This document shows, one piece after another, positions 9,316 to 17,610 of a DNA stretch of 36,958 bases. Source of the DNA: Geosiphon pyriformis (Eukaryota; Glomeromycota; Glomeromycetes; Archaeosporales; Geosiphonaceae); contig JAAOMT010000092.1 in the NCBI GenBank assembly GCA_016748015.1, forward strand, positions 1-36,958, in the 5' to 3' direction. Numbering within the stretch: the stretch's first letter is position 1; every line of letters begins with the position of its first letter. A program made the position numbers and the translations under genes. The notes beneath the pieces were generated by a model. That model was not told the origin of the DNA. It did not search any database and saw only the letters and a program-made list of their open reading frames with translations.

Positions 9316-9767
9316 AACTGATATTTAATTACACTGAAACAATAGCTCTTGATCATGGCTATTGACAGGATACTAACATTTATTGCCTTAATTTATTTCT
9401 TTATTTTCTTTTATTTTCTTTTGTTATTTCTTTTGTTTTACTAATTAATTAAGGATTAAAAAGTGCTGAATTACAGACATCATAGAGACTGGTAAAAGAC
9501 CCATGAAACAAGAATAAAGAACTTATAGATTTGAGGATAGCTTACCAAAAAGATTACTGGCCATCATGTTGAGAAAAAAATTCAACAGAATTGTGATTCC
9601 AAGAAACTACTGAAAACAACTATTGAATCTCTCTTCATTATACAAAAAACTCAACCAAAACCTTCAGATACAAACAACCTACAGATATTACTAACATCAT
9701 CAAGCAAATTAGCACCAAGTTACAGGTTTGTTATTTGATTTAAAACCTCAAATAATTACCTGTAACA

Positions 9768-10150
9768 CCACTGAATTTGAAGCAAATCATATCCAAGCCA
9801 TCAATTTAGTAATAAACAGATCATCTAAATTTGATTTTAAATTAAAACAATTCAGTGATTTAATTAATCAGAAAGTAAAGAGATACTTAGCTAACAATAA
9901 TCAGATTATTTATTAATTGTCATAATATTGCGACAATTCCAGAACTATTGATTAGCACCAAAATCAGTTGCATCCTACAGCAACACAATTATTGTGGCAA
10001 CAAGAAACATGTATTTGCTACAATTGTGGTAAAAAAAGTCACATTAAAGTTAACTGCCATGTCAGAATTAATAGTTAATGATTGGGTAATCAATATCAAA
10101 ACCCCAATTGCAGATTTCAAACCCAGAACTATGCCAATAATCTATTAACT
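9768..10150 (+). pseudogene. Ty3-2 gag C-terminus and nucleocapsid
   Basis: The frame begins TEFEANHIQAINLVINRSS, which looks like the linker after the capsid. The N-terminal capsid half, of which Ty3-1 keeps the first part, is absent here. After three stops comes a CCHC zinc knuckle, CYNCGKKSHIKVNC (10016-10057), with all four ligands in the spacing C-x2-C-x4-H-x4-C. Such knuckles bind RNA during packaging. A proline/glutamine-rich stretch follows, and the same frame continues into the protease. Gag and pol therefore seem to share one frame here. Confidence 0.78.
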
Positions 10151-10153
10151 AAA

Positions 10154-11160
10154 TCATATCAATATCAATCCCATTACCCACAAATGACATAACAACCAAT
10201 ATATGTACTTCCAATCTATCAAATCCCAGTTCCAGTTATTTATCAAATACAGCTACAAGTAATTTATCAACTACAATTCTAAAATTCAGCTTAGATATCC
10301 AGAAATCTGAGGCCAAGAATCGCATACACCCAACAAAACTGGTGATTAGTAATGGTGATGTATCAGCTGATCTCCAGCTTATTCCAGCAGCCAGGAAGAT
10401 CACAGCAGTGGAGTTTGGAAATTGGATATAGCCAAAACCCAAATTCTCAGAGCTATTTAAGTTTTCTGGTTATCCCAGAAGACATCTTATTCAATAAGCT
10501 AGAACTTAAACAAAAGCAGCCACTTATCAACAACATACTACCAGCAATCATTACTAAAAACAAATTACTTACTGCTATCTTTCCTTTTGAACTCGAGAAA
10601 CCATTTGAAATGCCACTATTTAGTAAAGCCACCCTAGAATTAAAACCCATTACTACAATGTATACAGATGCTAAAATTGATAATTAGCTTATTAAACTGA
10701 TTCTAAACAGTAGATTAGCTGGCAACATTATTATTTGACAACTCATAAATCAATTAGGTTGCTGAATTGATCGTGTTATTAGTGCATAAATAATTATCAC
10801 TAATGGAACAACAAAGACTCTAATAGGCAAAATCAACAACTTTTCTTTTAAAGTCAGTAGTATTATTATGCCAATCAAAGTCTTTATTATGGAAACCACC
10901 TAGTATTAAGCACTAGTTAGTAATGACTGGCTGTCCAAAACCAATGCTGTACTTAACTGGAATATCTAGAAACTACAACTTAGCCAGAATGGTTGACATA
11001 TTCAAATACTAGCAATCTGCAATTATTTCAAGACCACTATTAATGAATGGCTACTAATAGAGTTAGAAGAAAAAAAGAAGAAACCCACTTGGGAAGCTTA
11101 CCAAGTCTTATGGACTGATATCAATCACAACAATCTACCACCAGTACTTATATGAGAAGA
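10154..11160 (+). pseudogene. Ty3-2 aspartic protease
   Basis: This is in frame with gag. A P/Q/Y-rich linker leads to a retropepsin-like domain: KLILNSRLAGNII at the active-site loop, TNGTTKTLIGKINNFSF in the body, and LVSNDWLSKTNAVLNW at the end, where retropepsins have the G.DWL motif. The family active site should read DSG; here it reads NSR (10706-10714) because GAC has become AAC and GGA has become AGA, so the catalytic Asp is lost. A frame change follows in a long A-run (about 11162-11185). Confidence 0.78.
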
Positions 11161-12120
11161 AAAGGAAAAAAAAAAAGAAAAAAAGAGAAAACTCAAACTA
11201 CTACCTTCAGTTTGACAACATACTCCACTACTACTCAATCACAGCCAAACTATTATCAATCCAAGCTAATTTGTATTGATTGTGGCAAAAAATTGTCAAC
11301 AATGGGTACATGTTATGATGACAATAAGGACTGGCCAATAGCCACAAAATATTACTGTCACTCATGTATTCTTGAATAATTTGGACAATTTAAGCAACAA
11401 AAAAAATGGGACAATAAATCATGCCTGGCTTGTGAAGAAACTTTTTTCAATGAAAAAATGTGAAACAACATTCCTAGGAGAGGAAAAATGTGCAACAAAT
11501 TATGTTAATACACAATTCTAATCAGTAATTGAATATACAAAGAAACACCAATAGATACTGCCTAGAGAAGAACAGTAAAATGCTTAGATAGCTGTCCACA
11601 TAATGACAATAAAATTTGGCAAATGGCTTTTACCAAAATCAAAGGTATGTCAAAAAAAAAATAAGAGAAATAAAAAATAACCTATCAGAACTCATAGAAC
11701 TCAATTGAATTCTGAATTCTAATATCATCTTCGATGCTATGAACCCAGAACAATTTCACGAATATTATTAGGACTTAATACCTATTAAGAAAGTACAAAA
11801 GCAATATTTAGAACAACTAAACACCCAATTATGTGATTACTGTTTAATTTCCTGTAACTTTCAATATTGTAATGAGTGTGATCTCATTTACAATCCACTA
11901 TCACACATGATTTACATGATTCCAGAAAAAGAAAAACCAATCAGCAGCTGCACATTAGAATTAGAATCCATGTTCAATTCCAATTCAAACTCTGACAATA
12001 ATAACAACAAAAACAACAAGTTCAGCTCTGTTTAAAATAGCCATAGAAATAACAATAATTTGAACTTAAATTTAAGCCCAGAACAATATATTGTGCTTTT
12101 TGACTTTACCAAAGAGCAGA
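11160..12120 (+). pseudogene. Ty3-2 cysteine-rich pol module
   Basis: About 320 codons lie between protease and dUTPase. The first part has two CxxC pairs, CIDCGKK and YCHSC, about 25 residues apart, then CLACEE and a further C-x3-C, which look like a zinc ribbon or treble-clef pattern. A middle part reads PHNDNKIWQMA. A second cluster, C-x2-C-x3-C-x4-C-x2-C, lies at 11832-11882 and matches Ty3-1 exactly in spacing. It is followed by an N/S/D-rich linker. Frameshifts and stops are frequent from 11380 on. I do not recognise the domain. Confidence 0.55.
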
Positions 12121-12700
12121 AACTTAAATGGTTTAGTGATAATAATAAAGGTATCATGCCAAAATGTGCATATAATACTGATGTAGGGTTTTGATCTGAA
12201 ATACTTAAGAAAAGAAGCCATCAAATTGGAACCACATTTGTGCATATGCATTGATCTGAAAGTAGCACTGGAAATTCCAGCAACAATAATAGTTCAGTTA
12301 GCATTCAGGAATAGTTTAGTGAAAAAAGAGATTAACATTAGAGAAGAAATAATTAATACAGGATACATAGAAAATATTATTACAATACTACAAAATGACT
12401 CAAAAAAAGCCTATATCATAGAGCCAAATAAAAAAATAACATAGACAATATTCCTATCTTTGGTTAAAATAACTCAGTTAGTATCAGTGGAAGAGAGAGA
12501 AAAACTAGGGATTACACCTAAAGGAATAAGTGAATTCAGATCCACAGGTAAAATAGATGTACCAGTTAATATGGCAAAAGAAAAAGTTATTGACAAGGGA
12601 GAAATTATCTCCACCCATCAATCAATTTCCATTCTACTATATAACCAGTACATATTAGCCATAAAAAGAAAAGTAAAGGATCAATTCTAAATTTTTGAAG
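12120..12700 (+). pseudogene. Ty3-2 dUTPase-like domain
   Basis: All five trimeric-dUTPase motifs can be read in order. Motif 1 is AYNTDVGF then DL, split by one extra T in a T-run near 12190. Motif 2 is FRNSLVKKEI. Motif 3 is EIINTGYIENI. Motif 4 is IEPNKKIT-stop-TIFL, the stop replacing Gln. Motif 5 is KGISEFRSTGKID. The usual motif-3 Asp, which positions the attacking water in known dUTPases, is Asn here and in Ty3-1. After the frameshift the frame is the one used by RT, so the domain was part of pol. It is followed by a beta-rich spacer ending in EIIIGYLSTEI. Confidence 0.83.
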
Positions 12701-14350
12701 TGGAAACTACCATTTGTGAATCAAAAAAAATTGGACTTATCAATCTTTATATACCAGCCAAGAGCCTGAAACATGTTAAAATTTCTATCTACAACACAAC
12801 AGGAGATGTTTTTGAGATACCAAAAGAAATTATCATTGGATATTTAAGCACTGAAATTGAAGAACAATCACCAAACCCCATTTCAGATTTTCTACAACTG
12901 TGTAGATATGTGGATATCACATCATAAACAATATATAAATAAGATGAATGTTATCTGCTCCAACCAGAACAATCAGAACAAATGAATTTGGAAAATTTAG
13001 ACCCACTACAATGAATGCAGCTTAAAATGTTACTCAACAATTTCAACAACATCTTTGCAAATGAAAATGAATTTGGCAGAATAGACATAATTCAATATTA
13101 GATCAAAACTGAAGATACAATGCCAATCAAACAAAGAACATATCAAATACCACTAGCAAGCCATAAAATTATCCAACAAAAAATTAACCAGATGTTAAAC
13201 AATAGGTTAATTCAACTATCAATAAGTTTATAGTTATTGCCAGTAGTACTAATCCATAAAAAAAATGGAAAAATCTGCTTTTGTGTTGATTACCAAAAAC
13301 TTAATGGAGTAACCAAAGAAGATAACTATCTGACTCCAAAAATCCAAGAACTTTTTAATGCTTTGGGAGGAAAAAAATGGTTTTCAACATTAAACTTAGA
13401 CAGTGGTTACTGGCAAGTAATTATAAAAGCAGAAAATAAAAAAAAAACAGCTTTTACAACTTGTAAAAAAAATTTCGAATTTGAGATTATGCCATTTGGC
13501 TTGATAAATGCTCCTGCCACATTTCAATGGCTCATGGAAATTGTCTATACCAGATTGCTATGGAAATTAGTAGTCATATATTTGGATGACACCAACATAT
13601 TCTTCAAAACATTCGATGATTTTTTGCATCATTTTCAACAAGTATTTAAAAGACTAAGAAGAGTCAAATTTAAACTAAATGCAATCAAGTGTTTCTTTGG
13701 AAAAACTGAACTCAAGTTTTTGGAACATGTCATAAGCAAAGACAGAAGCAAAACAGATTTAGACAAAATTGAGATAGTTAAAAACTTTCCAGTACCTACC
13801 AACTTGACTGAACTATGAACATTTTTAGGATTTGTAAGTTATTATTGGCACTTCATCAAAGACTTTTCCAAACTGGCTTAGCCATTATACCAGCTTTAAA
13901 CAAAAAACACCAAATATAAATGGATGAAAACCCAGCAAAAAGCTTTTGATATATTAAAAAAAAAGCTTATTCAAGTTCTAGTACTAATCTACTTAAATTA
14001 TAACAAGCCATTCATAATTACAACTAATGCATCAGGTCAAGTATTAGGAACAGTACTATCTTAGAAAAGACCAAATGAAAGAGGACACCCAGTAGCATAT
14101 GCTAGTCACAGCTTAAGTTCAGCTGAAAAAAACTATAGAACACTAGTATTAGAACACTTAGCAATCTATTGGGCAGTCATAAAGTGAAAGAATACTTAAG
14201 CCAGAAATTTGACATATACACTGACCATAAAAAATTGACTTTAATCCAAAAGCAAGAATTTGGAGATGATTGTCATGCTAGATAGAAAATAGAACTTTTA
14301 CCATTTAATTATACAGTACATTACAAAAAAGAAAAAAAAATGTAAATACT
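12700..14350 (+). pseudogene. Ty3-2 reverse transcriptase and RNase H
   Basis: The spacer and RT share one frame and are the best preserved coding part of the window: 13237-13818 is open for 193 codons. RT motifs include PVVLIHKKNGKICFCVDYQKLN, split by nothing, then LNLDSGYWQVII, MPFGLINAPATFQ, the intact active site YLDD (13579-13590) and KFLEHVISKD. RNase H follows with TNASGQVLGTVLS (first catalytic Asp changed to Asn, 14026-14028), SSAEKNYRTLVLEHLAIYWAV, a frameshift near 14177, and DIYTDHKKLTL with its Asp kept. Confidence 0.9.
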
Positions 14351-14609
14351 AACAGCTTGTCACAAATGAGACAAATCTAAAAACATTTCAACCAAAAATA
14401 TAACAAAAGATAAATATATAAAAATATCAACAACTTCAACATTATATTAATATTTAGCAGTTTAAGAAGAAATTATCTCCAAAAGAACAAAACCATATCA
14501 AACAACAATCCAAATATTTTATTACTTACCAAAATATATTTTATTAAAAAAACAGAAAGAATTCAGATCAACCAACCAAAGTAATTACAAAACCAGAGAA
14601 GGAAACAAT

Positions 14610-15660
14610 ATTATTTAACATGTATTCTAATTCAACAGCAGGACATTTTTACAAAGAAGCAATTATGAAAAAAAAAATACTATTGGTTATCTATGTATTT
14701 AGACATTATTTAATATGTTTAAAATTGTGATGTTTGTCAGAGAAAATAAAAAACAAAACCCAATAAGCCATTAAGACCAATCAAAGTGGGACAACCATTT
14801 AATTGCATTGGAATTGACTTAGTCAGACTATTAACAATAACCAGTAGAAAAAACAAATATATCACAGTAGCCATAGATTATTTTACTAAGTGGCCAAAAA
14901 CAAAAGCCATTCAAAGAGCAGATGCAGAATCTGTTGCCAAATTCATTTATCAAAATCTAATTTATTGATATAAATGCCCAAAAGAATTACTATTAAACCA
15001 AAGAACTCACTTTGTGAATAAAATATTGGCAGAATTAAGTCAAAAATTTGGAATCAAAAAACCATTATTATTATCATATTATCCACAAACTAATAGTTTA
15101 GTCAAAAAATTCAATAAACCATTGTGTGAAACAATTGCCAAAATCAGCCAAGAAAATCAAAACAAATGGAATTTGTTTATATCATCAGTATTATTTGCTT
15201 ACTAGACAATAAAGCAAGACACTACACAAGCAACATTATTTAAATTAGTATACAGTAGAATAGCAACATTACCAATAGAAATAGAAGTCAGCACATATCC
15301 AACTGAACTAATAACAGAAACAATTTTCAAGAAATATTGTTGAGAAAAACATATAACTTAATGGAAACACTAGAAAACAAATAGTGAAGAGCAGCTAATA
15401 ACATCTAGAAGTCACAAGAAAAACAAAAAAAAAGACACAATAATCAACTACCAGACAAACCAGTTGAATTCAAGATTGGAGACAAAGTACTTTTATATTG
15501 TACCAAAGCAGTAAAACAATAGAGTAGAAAATTTGATCCCAAATAGGACAAATCATTTCACATAGAAAAAATTTTAGGAAATAGAGCTTATAAATTAAGG
15601 TGAAACAACAAAATTCTAACTAAAGCAGTACATAAAGATCAATTAAAACCATATTATAAT
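14610..15660 (+). pseudogene. Ty3-2 integrase with C-terminal GPY-like part
   Basis: The zinc-binding part is around 14620-14750 (HMYSNSTAGHF, then CDVCQ with decay). The core reads IGIDLVRLL with its first Asp intact (14816-14818). The second catalytic Asp is Asn (LNQRTHF, 14996-14998) and the Glu is Lys (LVKKFN, 15104-15106), so two of three triad residues are gone. From 15361 the frame changes and shows a C-terminal beta-barrel-like region: EFKIGDKVLLY, KFDPK, FHIEKILGNRAYKLR and KDQLKPYYN. That resembles the GPY/SH3-like end of gypsy integrases. Confidence 0.82.
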
Positions 15661-15837
15661 ATAATATCATCATCTATCAGTAATATTCTACAGTTAAGAG
15701 TACAGAAAATACTAGTCTGACCAGATAAGATTTCACAAAATCTAGAACCAATTATTATCATTGATACAAATACATCAAATTGATCAACCAAAGGAATATA
15801 TAAAGGCATAATAAACACGATAGAAAATATTAGAAAA

Positions 15838-16467
15838 ATGGAAATTACTGACAATATTTACTCACTAGCACAACAACTCTTTCAACTAATTCAACAATAA
15901 AATATGAAAATTATTATTAACCAACAAATCATTTGATACAAAAATATCAGAAAGATACTCCAATACAAAATACAAAAGAAAACAGAAAACACCATCAATA
16001 AAATAATTCAAAAAATAAAATTGGCAATAAAAAAGCCAACAAAAATTACCCCATATTAAAAATTGACCAAAAAAACTTGGAAGTGATAGATACAAAAATT
16101 TCCAAAAAACTTTTGCTATTTCCACTTGGAACAATACTTGAATATTCAGAACTTATATATGAATAAGACAAAGCAATTATTTGATTCAGAAATATTACAA
16201 CAATCAAAACAATTTATGGAAAAAAACAATTTAATCACACAAGCACAAGTCATTTATCAATTACAAATTGGATTTCAAAACCAGCCAGAAATTTTACTCA
16301 ATCCAACAATAAACACCATTACCATTAACCAAATAAAAAAAATAACCAATGTTCAATTTGAAAAATTACAGAACAAGATAACACAAGTAATTTTCAAAAA
16401 AAAAGTTCAAAAAATACTCCAAAATAAAGAGTTAGAATTAGAAAATCTCAATAAAGTTCAATATTAA
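15838..16467 (+). pseudogene. Ty3-2 C-terminal extension of unknown function
   Basis: One frame of 210 codons begins MEITDNIYSLAQQLFQLIQQ and ends LELENLNKVQY, stopping two codons before the polypurine tract. Only in-frame stops break it (first at 15898; others near 15934, 16057, 16084 and 16087). The last 113 codons are open. It is rich in Gln, Lys, Asn and Ile, has no cysteine cluster and no membrane segment, and its middle has an NFCYFHLEQYLNIQNLY patch. It is in the same frame as the integrase C-terminus, so it may be a pol extension. The matching ORF is in Ty3-1 at 8376-8994. Confidence 0.65.
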
Positions 16468-16480
16468 AAGGAAAGAATAA
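16466..16480 (+). promoter_or_regulatory. polypurine tract of Ty3-2
   Basis: AAAAGGAAAGAATAA directly precedes the TGTTAC of LTR-B2. Its position and composition are those of the plus-strand priming site. Confidence 0.65.
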
Positions 16481-16574
16481 TGTTACTCTTAGAATATAAG
16501 AAGTATATTAGCATATAAATTAGCCAATCAGAAGTAGCCATAGTAAATGTAGAATTTCAGGATTCTTTTTAGAG

Positions 16575-16715
16575 GAATTACAAGATTTCAAGAATTTCAG
16601 AATTTTTGTATAAGGAATTACAGAATTGCAGAATTCCAGGATTCTTCTCAAAGAAATTGCAGAATTTCAGAAATTCCAGAATTTCTGGTATAAAGAATTG
16701 AGGAATTGAAAAATC
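16575..16715. repeat. 40-bp minisatellite in U3 of LTR-B2
   Basis: Units starting GAATTACAAGATTTC, GAATTACAGAATTGC, AAATTGCAGAATTTC and GAATTGAGG begin at 16575, 16615, 16655 and 16695, a period of 40. LTR-B1 has little more than one unit and the solo LTR-B3 has about three and a half. Confidence 0.75.
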
Positions 16716-16847
16716 TCAATTATGTATATATAGTGGTAGTATTAGAAGTAGAAAAGACAAACCTTTTAGTTTAGATTTAGTCTAAAAAACAATCTTTCAA
16801 ATCACAAATATCATTAAATAACTATTTGCTATCTCAATTCACTCTCC

Positions 16848-16872
16848 ACTATCAACACTTTATGTTGATAGT
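16848..16872 (+). other. LTR-B2 hairpin
   Basis: ACTATCAACA, loop CTTTA, TGTTGATAGT: a perfect ten-pair stem. The same stem in LTR-B3 keeps pairing although one base pair has changed from C-G to T-A. Confidence 0.6.
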
Positions 16873-17124
16873 AATCCATATTTGACCACACTAAAACAAT
16901 AGCTTTTGATTATAGCTATTAACAGGATACTAACTTAATTGTCTTGGTTTATTTTTCTCTTTGTTTATTTTTTTTTCTTTTATTTTTTCTTTTATTGTTG
17001 TATACTAATTGATTAAAAATTAAGTATTGAGTTACTAATGTTAGGATATAGCACTGGTAAAAGACCCAGAAATAAAGATAAACACTCAGATTTGAGGATA
17101 GCTTACCAGAAGATTGCCAGTGTT

Positions 17125-17610
17125 ACCAATAGAATTTTAGTTATTAATTAGCATGAAATTACTCTTATAATTCCTATTATTAATTAGCATATATTATTAT
17201 TATTTCAATTATCACTTATTATTTAATCAAATTATTAAATATTATTACTCAATCAATAATTCGATTTGTACTCTAGAAATTAAGATAATCAAATTACACA
17301 ATACCCTGAACCATTTAACATAGTTAAAATTTGCCGAAATTAATAAAAATTGGCCAAAATAATCAAATAGTTCAGTGAAATAACTTGTAGTTTGCCAAAA
17401 TATATTTTTAGTTTGCCAAAATATATCTTTAGTTCACCCAAATTGTAGTAAAGAGAAAAGTGCAAGTTCAAAGATTAGTACTACAACAAATTGTATAAAA
17501 GAAGAGCTTCTCTCTTCAAAAAAATATATCTTTTCATAGTATCTTATCATAGTATTCTACTTTAGATATTTTAATTGAAACAAATCAACAACTAGATTAT
17601 ATTAGGAACA
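17125..17610 (+). repeat. LTR-C, probable solo LTR of another family
   Basis: It starts TGTTACC and ends GGAACA, near-perfect inverted ends with TG...CA. It has an LTR-like build: an AT-rich left part, two tandem copies of TAGTTTGCCAAAATATATnT (about 17388-17432), a TATA box TATAAAAG at 17494, then CTTCTCTCTTC. It shows no similarity to LTR-A or LTR-B beyond the ends. Flanking five-base words (GCCAG left, ATGTT right) do not match, so a clean insertion is not shown. It sits exactly between the cut LTR-B2 and the start of LINE-2 homology. Confidence 0.5.
17494..17501 (+). promoter_or_regulatory. TATA box of LTR-C
   Basis: TATAAAAG is followed 12 bases later by a TC-rich run, as often seen at LTR transcription starts. 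Confidence 0.45.

Larger units (their letters stand above)
9009..9767 (+). repeat. LTR-B1, shared by Ty3-1 and Ty3-2
   Basis: The repeat starts TGTTAC and ends GTAACA, a perfect six-base terminal inverted repeat with TG...CA ends. The end point is set by the solo copy at 32185-33161, which has the same ends and a target duplication. It acts as 3' LTR of Ty3-1, following that element's polypurine tract, and as 5' LTR of Ty3-2. Visible parts are a short 40-bp minisatellite (9075-9160), a TATA box, a hairpin (9291-9315), a pyrimidine tract and AGCTTACCA. No primer-binding site follows, in keeping with a deletion that removed the start of the Ty3-2 interior. Confidence 0.8.
9768..16480 (+). mobile_element. 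Ty3-2: Ty3/gypsy internal region, defective
   Basis: The domain order is end of gag, CCHC knuckle, protease, cysteine-rich module, dUTPase, spacer, RT, RNase H, integrase, C-terminal extension, polypurine tract. The N-terminal half of gag is missing: the LTR-B1 end is joined directly to codons from the end of the capsid region. It is flanked by LTR-B1 and LTR-B2. Judged by eye over their first 80 bases the two LTRs differ at roughly one position in ten, so the insertion is not recent. Confidence 0.88.
16481..17124 (+). repeat. LTR-B2, 3' LTR of Ty3-2, truncated
   Basis: It matches LTR-B1 from TGTTAC to GATTGCCAG, then stops abruptly; the last 200 or so bases present in LTR-B1 are missing. 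It carries a minisatellite of about three 40-bp units (16575-16715), a TATA run (16725-16732), the hairpin and the pyrimidine tract. What follows is LTR-C and then a LINE, so its end was lost by insertion plus deletion. Confidence 0.78.

Noticed and set aside
9009-9378. A shorter 370-base LTR ending at GATACTAACA.
   Set aside because: The solo copy LTR-B3 with its CTGG duplication shows that the repeat continues to CACCTGTAACA, so the longer limits were used.
9948-10148. A 66-codon open frame over the nucleocapsid region.
   Set aside because: The zinc knuckle is in another frame, continuous with gag and protease; this one is a shadow.
13237-13818. A functional stand-alone reverse transcriptase gene.
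   Set aside because: It is the best preserved part of Ty3-2 pol with an intact YLDD, but it is flanked by stops in the same polyprotein and has no start or terminator of its own.
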